Below the pieces are notes generated by a model that was not told the origin of the DNA, made no database searches, and saw nothing but the letters and a program-made list of their open reading frames with translations. Source: Actinokineospora globicatena (GTDB taxonomy: Bacteria; Actinomycetota; Actinomycetes; Mycobacteriales; Pseudonocardiaceae). Taken from it: a stretch of DNA of 64,000 bases. The translations under genes were made by a program, and so were the position numbers. This document shows, in pieces, positions 26,604 to 35,282 of this stretch (positions within the stretch are counted from its first letter, which is position 1; every line of letters begins with the position of its first letter). The stretch covers positions 744,001 through 808,000 of the forward strand of contig NZ_JAMTCR010000005.1 in assembly GCF_024171945.1 (NCBI RefSeq). Direction: 5' to 3'.

Positions 26604-27731
26604 TCAGCGGGTCACGGGTTCGGGGACACCGGCCCCGCGATCGGCGTCGGCCTCGAGGGCGCGCACGATCGGCAGGACGTGGGTGCCGAAGTACTGGACT
26701 TCCTCGTGGTAGTGCAGGAATCCGAGCAGGGCGAGGTCGACGCCGCGCCTGCGGTACTCGACCAGCCGGGTGGCGATCTGCTCGGGTGTGCCGATGAGCT
26801 TGGTGCGGAACCCGTCGTTGTACTGGACGAGGTCCTCGAACGACGAGTCCGCCCACATGCCTTTGCCGTCACCGGTAGAGCTACCGGCTTGCTTGACCGC
26901 GTCGCGGAACCCGGCGACGGCCTCGGGGTTGGCCTTGGCGACGATCTCGCGCAGCGTCTCGCGGGCCTCGGCCTCGGTGTCGCGGGCGATGAGGAACCCG
27001 TTGAGGCCGAAGCGCACCCGCCGCCCGTGCGCGGCTGCGGCGGCCCCGACCTCGGCGACCTGCTCGCTGACGCCGTCGAAGTCCTTGCCGTTGCTGAAGT
27101 ACCAGTCCGAGACCCGCCCGGCCATCGCCCGCGCCGCGGTGGAGTTGCCGCCCTGGAAGATCTCCGGGTGTGGTCGGTCCGGCCCGGTCAGCGGCTTGGG
27201 CTTGAGGTCGAAGCCGCGCAGTCGGTAGAAGTCCCCGGCGAACTGGGCGTCGTCGGTGGTCCAGCTGGCCCGCAGCACCCGGATGAACTCCTCGGCGCGG
27301 CGGTAGCGCTCGTCGTGCTCCAGCCACGGTTCACCCAACGCGGTGAACTCGCCCTTGAACCAGCCGGAGACCACGTTCACCGCGGCCCGGCCACCGGAGA
27401 TGTGGTCGGCGGTGGCGACGAGCTTGGCCAGCACGGCCGGGTGCCACAACCCGGGGTGCACCGCGGCGATGACCTTGAGCCGCTGGGTGGCCAGGAGTAA
27501 CGCGAGGCTGAAGCTGGTGGACTCGTGCTGGTAGGCCGCGCCGTAGCTGGCCATGTAGCGGACCTGGGTCAGCGCGTAGTCGAAGCCGTTGTCCTCGGCG
27601 AGCACGGCGAGTCGCCGGTTGTAGTCGTACGACCAGTCGGTGCGCTGCTCGATGTCGCTGACGACGAGGCCGCCGCTGACGTTGGGCACCCAGTAGGCGA
27701 ACTGGAGCGGGCTGAGCGGGGTGTCTGGCAC
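26604..27731 (-). CDS. sfnG: FMNH2-dependent dimethylsulfone monooxygenase
   Basis: Luciferase-like (TIM barrel) monooxygenase of 375 aa that converts dimethylsulfone to methanesulfinate using FMNH2 and oxygen. SfnG features include FAYWVPNVSGGLVVSDIEQR at the N-terminus, AAVHPGLWHPAVLAKL, the flavin-site block NVVSGWFKGEFTALGEPW and HPEIFQGGNSTAARAMAG. The GTG at 27731 is six bases after GGAG; a GTG at 27743 is less well placed. It is the first gene of the operon with sfnB and the FMN reductase and lies 75 bases downstream of a leader peptide gene. Confidence 0.87.
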   Translation of the reverse strand: MPDTPLSPLQFAYWVPNVSGGLVVSDIEQRTDWSYDYNRRLAVLAEDNGFDYALTQVRYMASYGAAYQHESTSFSLALLLATQRLKVIAAVHPGLWHPAVLAKLVATADHISGGRAAVNVVSGWFKGEFTALGEPWLEHDERYRRAEEFIRVLRASWTTDDAQFAGDFYRLRGFDLKPKPLTGPDRPHPEIFQGGNSTAARAMAGRVSDWYFSNGKDFDGVSEQVAEVGAAAAAHGRRVRFGLNGFLIARDTEAEARETLREIVAKANPEAVAGFRDAVKQAGSSTGDGKGMWADSSFEDLVQYNDGFRTKLIGTPEQIATRLVEYRRRGVDLALLGFLHYHEEVQYFGTHVLPIVRALEADADRGAGVPEPVTR

Positions 27732-27806
27732 GGTGGACTCCACGGGTCGGCCGGGCACGCTGGGCGGACCGGCCCGGCGGGCGCGGTCACGCGGGGTGAG
27801 CGGTGC

Positions 27807-27890
27807 CTAGCGACAGGCCTGGCTGCAGACCCGGGCGAAGTCGACGTGCCTGCGCCTGGTCAGGCGCCTGGCTGGCTTCGCGGTGGACAC
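27807..27890 (-). CDS. Cys-containing leader peptide upstream of sulfur operon
   Basis: A 27-codon frame from GTG at 27890 to TAG ends in RRHVDFARVCSQACR. The R-x-HVD-x-x-RV-S...CR pattern is that of the short leader peptides found upstream of sulfur-assimilation genes across actinobacteria, where ribosome movement over Cys codons is thought to couple cysteine supply to downstream translation. Here two Cys codons fall among the last six. The frame lies 75 bases upstream of sfnG on the same strand, and the DNA within it forms an inverted repeat (CGCCTG / CAGGCG). It is recognised by pattern; translation is not shown. Confidence 0.7.
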   Translation of the reverse strand: MSTAKPARRLTRRRHVDFARVCSQACR

Positions 27891-27964
27891 CCACCTATCC
27901 GAACACCGGACCCGCGCGTGGTCAACAGATGACCCTCCGCGTCCACCCGGTGGGACCGGGTGCG

Positions 27965-28609
27965 CTACGCGGTGGACGGCAGTAGCGCCGGGTCGGTCGC
28001 CACCGAGCGCAGCAACCGCAGGATCGCCGCGCGGGAGCGGTCGTAGACGGCCATGTCGTCGTTGAGCACGGAGCTGGCGTTGGCCGTCTCCATGAACGCG
28101 ATCAGCTCGAACGCCAGCTGCCCGCCGTCGAGCTCGTCGGTCAGCTCACCGGCGGCGGCGGCCTCGGCGAGGGTGCGCTCGACCAGCTCGGCCCAGCGCC
28201 CCGACAGCCGCGCCAGGGTGTCGCGGACCCGGCCGGGCTGGGCGTCGAACTCGGCGGAGACGGCGAAGAAGAAGCAGCCGCCGGGGAAGACCCGGCCGCG
28301 CGAGTAGTCCTGCCAGCTCAGGCACAGCCGCCACACCTTGGCGACGCCGGGCGGCAGGTCGAGCACCGGCCTGATCACGGTGTCGACGTAGATCTTCAGC
28401 GCCGCGTCGATGGTCGCCAGCTGCAGCTCCTCCTTGGAGCCGAACAGGCCGAACACCCCGCTCTTGCTGATCTCCAGGTCGGTGGCCAGCCTGCCGAGCG
28501 ACAGGCTCGTCAGGCCCTCGACGGAGGCGATCTCGACCGCGCGCGCGACGATCAGCCCGCGGGTGTGGTTGCCCCGCTGGACGCGACCGTCCACTCGAGC
28601 CTCGGTCAT
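27965..28609 (-). CDS. TetR/AcrR family regulator
   Basis: TetR-type repressor of 214 aa. The DNA-binding domain occupies residues about 15-60, with TRGLIVARAVEIASVEGLTS and the recognition helix ISKSGVFGLFGSKEELQ. The C-terminal ligand domain begins at AALKIYVDTVIRPVL and includes GRVFPGGCFFFAVSAEFD, typical of the TetR_C subgroup. It is divergent from the P450 gene, and the 320 bases between hold two inverted repeats that could be its operators. It also lies 75 bases upstream of the sulfur leader peptide on the same strand. The inducer is unknown. Confidence 0.88.
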   Translation of the reverse strand: MTEARVDGRVQRGNHTRGLIVARAVEIASVEGLTSLSLGRLATDLEISKSGVFGLFGSKEELQLATIDAALKIYVDTVIRPVLDLPPGVAKVWRLCLSWQDYSRGRVFPGGCFFFAVSAEFDAQPGRVRDTLARLSGRWAELVERTLAEAAAAGELTDELDGGQLAFELIAFMETANASSVLNDDMAVYDRSRAAILRLLRSVATDPALLPSTA

Positions 28610-28668
28610 CGTTGCGCTCTCAGGGATCTAGGTCTCACAAGGGTCTAAGGGCTCTATGCGGAGCCGCT

Positions 28669-28693
28669 GATACCGGTGGTAGGTACCGGTATC
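28669..28693. promoter_or_regulatory. TetR-type operator candidate 1
   Basis: GATACCGGT and ACCGGTATC form perfect 9-base arms separated by 7 bases, 60 bases upstream of the tetR start. The same ACCGGTATC occurs again at 28910-28918 just before the P450 ribosome binding site. The rest of 28610-28929 has no gene. Confidence 0.5.
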
Positions 28694-28812
28694 GCACGAT
28701 CTTACTCCCGTGGCTTCCCGTTCCTGTCATGGTAGCGCGCAGTTTCCGGTGCGGGCGGCGCGTGCGTCTGTCCGAAGGGGACCGCCGGTCCGCTGACGCG
28801 GTCTGGACCAGC

Positions 28813-28827
28813 CGGTACGCTGTACCG
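28813..28827. promoter_or_regulatory. TetR-type operator candidate 2
   Basis: CGGTAC GCT GTACCG, perfect 6-base arms with a 3-base spacer, 103 bases upstream of the P450 start and next to an AT-rich stretch (GAAAATAT) suited to a promoter. Confidence 0.45.
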
Positions 28828-28929
28828 AAAATATCCGCACGACCGATCGCACTGTGTGTTAGGCTCGACCGGTCCGGCCGCCGGGCTGCGACGGGGGAGA
28901 GCAAGCCGAACCGGTATCCGAGGAGTGTC

Positions 28930-30210
28930 GTGTCCGCAGATCAAGCCACCGGCCAGTCGTTACCCGCCGAGCACCAGGAGCGCGGGGAGACCTTCGTCTT
29001 CCACGCCGCCGACATGCAGGACCCGCACGCGGTCTACGACAAGCTGCGCGCCGAGACCCCGGTGCGCGAGGTGCTGATGCCCAACGGGCTCAAGGTCTGG
29101 ATGGTCACCAAGCACGCCGACGCCCGCGCGGTGATGGCCGACCGCCGCTTCTCCAGCGACCTGGTGCACGGCCGCAAGCTGGTCGAGACCGGCTCCGACG
29201 TCCGCCCCACGCAAGAGGACTACGGTTCGCAGTTCGGCAGGCACATGCTCAACGTCGACCCGCCGGACCACACCCGGCTGCGCCGGTTCATGGCCAAGGC
29301 GCTGACGCCGCGGCGGATGGAGGGCCTCAAGCCCAACGTCTCGACCCTGGTCGACGAGCTGCTCGACGCCATCGACCCGACCGGTGAGGTGGACCTGGTC
29401 GGCCAGTTCGGCAGCCCGCTGCCGCTGACGGTCATCTGCGACCTGTTCGGCGTGCCCGCCTCGGACCGCTCCGACTTCCACCGCTGGGCGCTGGCCATCG
29501 GCACCGACTCCGCCCCGGTCGCGCTGACCTCCGACAACCGCTCGGACGAGGCCAAGTCCTCCGCGGCGGCGATGGCCGGGTACCTGCTGGAGCTCATCGA
29601 CCACAAGCAGCGCAACCCCGGCGACGACCTGCTGACCGCGCTGATCACCGCGCGCGACGAGGACCAGGCGCTGAGCAGCGTCGAGGTGGTCTCGATGGCC
29701 TTCCTCACCCTGTTCGCCGGGCACGAGACCGTGGTCCACCTGATCGGCAACGGGACCCTGTCGCTGCTGACCCACCCCGAGCAGTTGGCGCTGCTGCGCT
29801 CGGACCTGTCGCTGCTGCCCAACGCGGTCGAGGAGTTCCTGCGCTACGACGGCCCGGCCAACACCTCGATGATGCGCTACTCCACCGAGGACGTGGAGAT
29901 CGGCGGCGCGGTCATCCCGGCAGGCTCGTTCGTGGCCACCATCCTGACCTCGGCCAACCGCGACGACGAGTTCTTCCCGCGCGCGGCGACCATGGACATC
30001 ACCCGGCCGATGGGCGGGCACATGACCTTCGGCCACGGCATCCACTACTGCGTCGGCGCGCCGCTGGCCAGGATCGAGGGCAGGGTTGCCTTCGAGCGGC
30101 TGCTCACCCGCTTCCCCAAGCTGCGCCTCGCGGTGGAGCCGGAGGAGCTGGTGTGGCAGTCCAACACCCTCATCCGCGGGCTGAGCAGACTGCCCGTCCT
30201 GGTCGACTGA
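28930..30210 (+). CDS. Cytochrome P450
   Basis: Soluble bacterial P450 of 426 aa. The I-helix motif is FLTLFAGHETVVHLIGN, the K-helix ExxR is in VEEFLRYDGPAN, and the heme loop FGHGIHYCVGAPLAR places the axial Cys at residue 374. The segment LNVDPPDHTRLRRFMAKAL is the conserved helix C region. GTG at 28930 follows AGGAG. A GMC oxidoreductase gene starts 33 bases downstream and the hydroxymandelate oxidase gene follows, so it is probably a tailoring hydroxylase of the biosynthetic cluster. No dedicated ferredoxin gene is visible. The substrate is unknown. Confidence 0.93.
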   Translation: MSADQATGQSLPAEHQERGETFVFHAADMQDPHAVYDKLRAETPVREVLMPNGLKVWMVTKHADARAVMADRRFSSDLVHGRKLVETGSDVRPTQEDYGSQFGRHMLNVDPPDHTRLRRFMAKALTPRRMEGLKPNVSTLVDELLDAIDPTGEVDLVGQFGSPLPLTVICDLFGVPASDRSDFHRWALAIGTDSAPVALTSDNRSDEAKSSAAAMAGYLLELIDHKQRNPGDDLLTALITARDEDQALSSVEVVSMAFLTLFAGHETVVHLIGNGTLSLLTHPEQLALLRSDLSLLPNAVEEFLRYDGPANTSMMRYSTEDVEIGGAVIPAGSFVATILTSANRDDEFFPRAATMDITRPMGGHMTFGHGIHYCVGAPLARIEGRVAFERLLTRFPKLRLAVEPEELVWQSNTLIRGLSRLPVLVD

Positions 30211-30243
30211 CCGTCGACCCCACCCACACGAAGAAGCGGGTTC

Positions 30244-31749
30244 ATGACACACGATGTGATCGTCGTCGGCGCGGGCGCGGCGGGCTCGGTCGTCGCCAGC
30301 AGGCTCTCGCAGGACCCGACCTGCTCGGTCCTGCTGCTGGAGGCCGGGCCGCACTACGCCACCGAGGCGCAGTGGCCCGCCGACCTGCTCGACGGGCTCG
30401 GCTTCCCGCGCGGCCACGACTGGGGCTTCGCCAGCGCCCCGCTGACCCACGGCGGCCACACCTTCCCCATCCCGCGGGGCAAGGTCGTCGGCGGGTCGAC
30501 GGCGGTCAACTTCTGCGTCGCGCTGCGCAGCAGGCCGACGGATCACCGCGCCTGGGCGGCCAGGGGGCTGCCGCGCTGGGCGTGGGACGAGGTGCTGCCG
30601 GTGTACCAGGCGCTGGAGTCCGACCACGACACCGAGCCGCGCGCGCTGCCCGGTCGCACGCCGGTCCGCCGCTACGCGCGTGAGGAGCTGACCGACTCCC
30701 AGGAGCGCTTCCTCACCGCGTGCGAGAAGGCGGGCTTCGCCCTCGTCGACGACCACAACGCCGCCGACTCGCTCGGTGCCGGGCTCACCCCGCTCAACCA
30801 GGTCGGCGGCAGGCGCTACAACTCGGCGCTGGTCTACCTGGAGCACGCGGCCCAGCGGCCCAACCTCACCATCCGCCCGGACGCCGACGTCGACACGGTG
30901 CTGATCCGCGACGGCCGCGCGGTCGGCGTGCGGTTGGCCTCGGGGGAGGAGATCGCCGCCGAGCAGGTCGTGCTCAGCGCGGGCGCCTACGGCAGCCCGG
31001 CCATCCTGCTGCGCTCGGGCGTCGGTCCGGCCGAGCACCTGCGCGAGGTCGGGGTCGACCTCGTCGCGGACGTGCCCGGTGTGGGGTCGAACCTGCTCGA
31101 GCACCCGTCCACCCCGGCGCTGTTCGCCACCGCCGAGGAGCACCGCGAGTCCCGCCCCGCCCCGCTGCGCACCATGTTGTCGATCAAGACCAGCCGCGAC
31201 GAGCCGGACGTGGACATCCACATCCACGCCATGGCGACCATGCCCACCCGCGCGCCAGCCGGTCACCCCACCGGCTTCGACCTGCTGATGACCTCCGCCC
31301 TGGTCGCCCCGCACTCCACCGGCTCGGTCCGGCTGCGCTCGCGCGACGCCGCCGACCTGCCCGTGGTGGACACCGGGATCTACCGCGACCCCCGTGACGC
31401 CGTCCGGGTCGCCGAGGGGCTGCGGGTGATCCGCAGGCTCGCCGAGCAGTCGCCGCTGGCCAGCCTGCTGGTGGGCGAGCGGGTGCCCGGCCCGGGGATC
31501 GCCGACGCCGATCTCGTGGACGCCGTGCACGCCACCGTCGGCACCTACAATCACCCGGTTGGCACCTGCCGGATGGGCCAGGCGGGTGACGCCGACTCCG
31601 TCCTCGACGAGACCTGCCGGGTGCGCGCCGTCGACGACCTGCTCGTCATCGACGCCTCCGCGTTCCCGGTGAGCCCCCGGGCGACTACGACCCTGCCGAC
31701 GCTGATGCTCGCCGAGCGCGCCGTGGCGCTCAACTGGCCGAACCTGTGA
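30244..31749 (+). CDS. GMC family FAD oxidoreductase
   Basis: Glucose-methanol-choline oxidoreductase of 501 aa. The FAD motif VIVVGAGAAGSVVASRL opens the protein; GMC signature 1 is GKVVGGSTAVNF and signature 2 is SAGAYGSPAILLRSG. The active-site His is present in NHPVGTCRMG, but the second catalytic position, usually Asn or His near the C-terminus, reads VSPRATTTLPTLMLAERA, with Thr in its place. It probably oxidises an alcohol or a benzylic position in the cluster's pathway. It starts 33 bases after the P450 gene; a short hairpin follows its stop. Confidence 0.9.
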   Translation: MTHDVIVVGAGAAGSVVASRLSQDPTCSVLLLEAGPHYATEAQWPADLLDGLGFPRGHDWGFASAPLTHGGHTFPIPRGKVVGGSTAVNFCVALRSRPTDHRAWAARGLPRWAWDEVLPVYQALESDHDTEPRALPGRTPVRRYAREELTDSQERFLTACEKAGFALVDDHNAADSLGAGLTPLNQVGGRRYNSALVYLEHAAQRPNLTIRPDADVDTVLIRDGRAVGVRLASGEEIAAEQVVLSAGAYGSPAILLRSGVGPAEHLREVGVDLVADVPGVGSNLLEHPSTPALFATAEEHRESRPAPLRTMLSIKTSRDEPDVDIHIHAMATMPTRAPAGHPTGFDLLMTSALVAPHSTGSVRLRSRDAADLPVVDTGIYRDPRDAVRVAEGLRVIRRLAEQSPLASLLVGERVPGPGIADADLVDAVHATVGTYNHPVGTCRMGQAGDADSVLDETCRVRAVDDLLVIDASAFPVSPRATTTLPTLMLAERAVALNWPNL

Positions 31750-31753
31750 CTCT

Positions 31754-31767
31754 CCGCACCCGTGCGG
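31754..31767 (+). terminator. Short hairpin after GMC gene
   Basis: CCGCAC / GTGCGG with a 2-base spacer, four bases after the stop codon. A loop this small forms poorly, so termination is uncertain. Confidence 0.3.
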
Positions 31768-31845
31768 TGACCGGTGGGGACGTCGAAGAGCGTCGCTAAA
31801 CCGCCGCCAGCGGAGAAAAACGTACGAACGATCGGCCTTGTTGGG

Positions 31846-31851
31846 TACACT
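31846..31851 (+). promoter_or_regulatory. -10-like element upstream of hydroxymandelate oxidase
   Basis: TACACT at 31846-31851, about 80 bases upstream of the GTG at 31930, in a 180-base gap that is otherwise empty. No clear -35 hexamer accompanies it. Confidence 0.3.
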
Positions 31852-31929
31852 GACGCCCGAGGTCGATCGGCGGGACGACTCCCGGCCGGAGGGCATCGAC
31901 CACCGGGCGTCAGCGGTTGGGGGACTTTC

Positions 31930-33021
31930 GTGGCGGAGAGTCAGGGCAACGGCGACATGCTGTCCCTGCTGGACTGGGAACGGGCCGCGCAGGCCCGATT
32001 ACCCGGGCCCACCTGGGACTTCCTGCAGGGTGGCAGCGGCGCAGAGTTGACCGTCGGCGCCAACCGGACCGCCTTCGACCGCAGGGTGCTGCTCCCCAGG
32101 GTGCTCGTCGACGTCACCAAACCGGATCTGGGCACCACCCTGCTGGGTGACTCTGTCCGCGCCCCGATCGCCATCGCGCCGATGGCCTACCACCGGCTCG
32201 TCCACCCGGACGGCGAGGTCGCGACCGCTCGCGCCGCCGCCGGGTGCGGCCTGCCGTTCGTGGTCAGCATGTTCGCCAGCCGCACGCTGGCCGACATCGC
32301 CGCCGCGACCACCGCCCCGCTCTGGCTGCAGCTGTACTGGCTGCGCCGCCGCGACGCGCTCGCCGACCTCATCGGCCGTGCCGAGGCCGCCGGGGTCCGC
32401 GCGCTCGTGCTCACCGTCGACGCCCCCCGGGTGGCGACCAGGCCGCGCGACCTGCGCAGCGGGTTCACCCTCCCGCCCGGCGTCACCGCGGCCAATGTCG
32501 ACCCGGCGGCCATGGCCGTAGCGCGAATGGGCGAATCCGGTTCCTCGATTCAGAGCCATTCCCGGGAGCAATTCGACGCCACCATCACGTGGGCGGATCT
32601 GGCCTGGTTGCGGGATACGACCCGATTGCCGCTTGTGCTGAAGGGAATCCTCACCGCCGCCGATGCCCGGCTCGCCGTCGACCACGGGGTCGACGGGATC
32701 GTGGTGTCCAATCACGGCGGTCGCCAACTCGATTCGGCCATACCGGCTATTGACGCGCTCGGCGAGATCGCCGCCGAGGTCGGCCGGGCGGTGCCGGTCT
32801 TTGTCGACGGTGGGGTTCGTAGGGGTACCGATGTCCTCAAGGCGCTCGCCATCGGCGCCGCCGCGGTGTTCGTCGGCAGGCCGGTCCTGCATGGACTCGC
32901 GGTGGCAGGCGACGTGGGCGTGACCGGCGTTCTGTCCACCCTGCGCGCGGAACTCGAGGAGGCGATGGTGCTCTCGGGCACCCCCGCGCTCACCGACATC
33001 GGACCGGCGCTGGTGCGTTAG
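31930..33021 (+). CDS. hmo: 4-hydroxymandelate oxidase (FMN alpha-hydroxyacid oxidase)
   Basis: FMN-dependent alpha-hydroxyacid oxidase of 363 aa. The catalytic His is in VVSNHGGRQLDSAIPAIDAL and the phosphate loop is VFVDGGVRRGTDVLKALAIG. The sequence follows the glycopeptide-pathway Hmo closely in order and wording: GPTWDFLQGGSGAELTVGAN, PMAYHRLVHPDGE, WLQLYWLRRRDALADLI and SGFTLPPGVTAAN. In that pathway Hmo oxidises 4-hydroxymandelate to 4-hydroxybenzoylformate, step two of 4-hydroxyphenylglycine synthesis. Steps one and three are encoded at 40844 and 47192, which supports the call. The GTG at 31930 follows a GGGGGA stretch. Confidence 0.85.
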   Translation: MAESQGNGDMLSLLDWERAAQARLPGPTWDFLQGGSGAELTVGANRTAFDRRVLLPRVLVDVTKPDLGTTLLGDSVRAPIAIAPMAYHRLVHPDGEVATARAAAGCGLPFVVSMFASRTLADIAAATTAPLWLQLYWLRRRDALADLIGRAEAAGVRALVLTVDAPRVATRPRDLRSGFTLPPGVTAANVDPAAMAVARMGESGSSIQSHSREQFDATITWADLAWLRDTTRLPLVLKGILTAADARLAVDHGVDGIVVSNHGGRQLDSAIPAIDALGEIAAEVGRAVPVFVDGGVRRGTDVLKALAIGAAAVFVGRPVLHGLAVAGDVGVTGVLSTLRAELEEAMVLSGTPALTDIGPALVR

Positions 33022-33466
33022 CACGATCGTCCGCGGCAGACTGTCCATTTCCGACGGATACCACACGATTGGGCATTTCCGGTGTTCGGATCGTCTCATG
33101 TGTCTGCTCCGCCCGCGGGTCGGGTGGGCGTTGTACCCCTACTGTTCGCCGCCGTGTATCTACTAGTCGGTATCTGTCTCAAGAGGTCAATCGTTGCGCG
33201 TTCATCCATTCTTCCGCTGTTCATTCGATCATTGTCTGACCCTGTGACCGTGCCGACGAAAACCCGTTGCGCGAATCTCTTGCGTTCTCCGGATTGCCGG
33301 CAGTAACGTGGATCGCAAGGGGTGAGTTGCCGGGGTCGCTGCCGCGTGGGCGCCAAGGTTTTCACCGTCTGTTGTAGACGTAGCGGTTCGTCTGAGGACG
33401 TTGTGCACACCATGTCCGCTATTGGATCTTCATTCCCGATTCCGGTTCCGAATAGGGGGGAACACC
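33022..33466. other. Intergenic promoter region before the main biosynthetic operon
   Basis: About 445 bases with lower GC than the surroundings and no supported gene. It precedes the large operon beginning at 33467 and should hold its promoter, but I see no clear operator or -35/-10 pair. AGGGGGG at 33454-33460 is the ribosome binding site of the next gene. Confidence 0.5.
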
Positions 33467-34903
33467 ATGTCGAGTGAGACCCACTTATCCCCGGTCGCGA
33501 CCGGGGAGCCCTCGGCTCCGGACACCGGCGAGTGGGTCGGCGAGCTGCTGCTCGGCGGGCCGGAGCGCGAGCTGGCGCTGCACCTCGGCGCCCCGCTCGA
33601 CCGGCGGGCGCTGCGCGAGCTGGTCGACCAGCGCGAACGCGAGCTGGTCGCGGCCGGGCTCGCTCCCGGTGGGAGCGTCTCGTTGCGACTCCCGCCGTCG
33701 CTGGGGTTCGTCACCGTGCTGCTCGCCGCCTGGCGGTTGGGCACCCAGGTGTCCCTCTTGGACTACCGGCTCACCCAGCACGAAGTGGACCAAGCGGTGG
33801 CCAGGCTGGCTCCGCAGCTGCTCGTGCAACCGGCGGGACCGGTGTCCGGTGCGCTGCGCGCGCTGTTCGACGTGGAGCCCGTCTACCTGCCCAACCCGGC
33901 CGGTGTCCCGGCGGCCACGCCGCACACGTTGATCCAGCTCAGCTCGGGCTCGACCGGGCCGTCGAAGATCATCGGGCGGACCGCCGCCGACGTCATCGCC
34001 GAGCTGGACCGCTACAACGCGATCGAGGGGATTCCTCAGCGCGGTGAGCGCGCGGTCGTGCTCGGCTCCATGGTCCACGTGCTCGGTCTGGTCGGTGGTC
34101 TGCTGCACGGCCTCAACGCCGGTGTCCCGATGGTCGTGCCGCCCAGGCTCACCATCGACGGCATCCTCAAGGCGCTGGCCGACGGCGACGCGCCGACCAC
34201 CCTCATCGGGGTCCCGTCGCAGGCGGAGGTCCTGGCCGCCGTCGTGGACCCGCCCGCGCTGCCCGGGTTCCGCCGGATGATCACCGGGGGCGAGCTGGTG
34301 CGGCCGGAGCTGTGGCGCGCGCTGACCGAGGGCTACGGCATCACCCTGGGCAACATGTACGGGATGACCGAGCTCGGGGTCATCGCCACCGACATCGAGG
34401 GCGCGCACCGGCCCGAGCTGACCCCCGCCCCCGGCATCGCCGTGCGGGTCGTGGACGGCGAGGTCCTGCTCAGCCGCGAGCGCTCCCCCTACCTGGGTCT
34501 CGTCGACCCGACCCGCTGGGCCGACGGTTGGCTGCGCACCCGGGACGCGGGCGAGGTCGACGCGGTCACCGGCCGGGTCGTCATCAAGGGCAGGCTCGAC
34601 TCCCAGGTCTCCATCGGCGGGCTCAAGGTCGACCTCACCGAGGTCGAGCAGACCCTCGCCGACGCGCCGGGCGTCGAGGCCGCGGTGGTGCTCTACGACG
34701 AGGGAATCAAGGCGTACGTGTCGGTTTCCGCCGACGCGGCCGGTGGCGCTGTCGACGCGTGGTTGCGGGAGCGGCTCGCCGCCTACAAGCGGCCACGCGC
34801 GGTGCACGTGCTCCCGGCCATGCCGCGCACGTCCAGCGGCAAGCTCCTGCGCGACCGAGCCGCGTTGCGCGCGGCCGCCCAACGGGTCGCCGACCAGAAC
34901 TAG
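33467..34903 (+). CDS. AMP-forming acyl/aryl ligase 1
   Basis: Class I adenylate-forming enzyme of 478 aa. Core motifs are present: P-loop LIQLSSGSTGPSKIIGR, NMYGMTELGVIATD (motif A5), the WLRTRDAGEVD hinge (A7), VIKGRLDSQVSIGG (A8), and the C-terminal lysine in TSSGKLLRD (A10). It therefore activates a carboxylate as the adenylate and transfers it to CoA or a carrier protein. It is the first gene of the run that continues with two carrier proteins and ketosynthases, so one of those carriers is a likely acceptor. The substrate is unknown; an aryl acid or 4-hydroxyphenylglycine is a reasonable guess. The ATG at 33467 follows GGGGGG by six bases. Confidence 0.88.
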   Translation: MSSETHLSPVATGEPSAPDTGEWVGELLLGGPERELALHLGAPLDRRALRELVDQRERELVAAGLAPGGSVSLRLPPSLGFVTVLLAAWRLGTQVSLLDYRLTQHEVDQAVARLAPQLLVQPAGPVSGALRALFDVEPVYLPNPAGVPAATPHTLIQLSSGSTGPSKIIGRTAADVIAELDRYNAIEGIPQRGERAVVLGSMVHVLGLVGGLLHGLNAGVPMVVPPRLTIDGILKALADGDAPTTLIGVPSQAEVLAAVVDPPALPGFRRMITGGELVRPELWRALTEGYGITLGNMYGMTELGVIATDIEGAHRPELTPAPGIAVRVVDGEVLLSRERSPYLGLVDPTRWADGWLRTRDAGEVDAVTGRVVIKGRLDSQVSIGGLKVDLTEVEQTLADAPGVEAAVVLYDEGIKAYVSVSADAAGGAVDAWLRERLAAYKRPRAVHVLPAMPRTSSGKLLRDRAALRAAAQRVADQN

Positions 34904-35003
34904 TCAGACCGGTCCCCACCAGGCGCCGCCCCACCCCGGGTCGGCGCACGGTCGGCCGCGCCCGCGTCCGGGTGCGGCCGAGTTCCGCCACGAGAGGAAG
35001 ACC

Positions 35004-35282
35004 ATGAGCACCAAGGAAGAAGTCCGCGCGTTCGTCATCGACGCGCTGGTCGGTCTGCAGTACGCGACCAAGGACGTCCCCGGCGACACCCAGCTCGGCC
35101 CGGCCGGGCTGGACCTCGAGTCGCTGTCGATGGCCGAGCTGACCGTGCAGCTGGAGGACCGGTTCGGCGTCAAGATCGACGAGGACGAGATCGAGCAGGT
35201 CTCGCTGATGACCATCGACGAGTTCGTCGCCGATGTCGCGGGCAGGCTGGAGCCGGTCGCCGAGGGCAGCGTTCGTGAGTGA
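35004..35282 (+). CDS. Acyl carrier protein 1
   Basis: Free-standing carrier protein of 92 aa. The phosphopantetheine site is DLESLSMAEL with Ser40, in a four-helix protein with the usual acidic second half (LEDRFGVKIDEDEIEQ). ATG at 35004 follows GAGAGGAAG. Its 3' end overlaps the second carrier-protein gene by 8 bases, so the two are translationally coupled. It probably carries the starter or the growing chain for the adjacent ketosynthase. Confidence 0.9.
   Translation: MSTKEEVRAFVIDALVGLQYATKDVPGDTQLGPAGLDLESLSMAELTVQLEDRFGVKIDEDEIEQVSLMTIDEFVADVAGRLEPVAEGSVRE

Noticed and set aside
28960-31896. 978-residue antisense open frame over P450 and GMC genes
   Set aside because: Shadow of two well-supported genes; its composition mirrors their codon bias.
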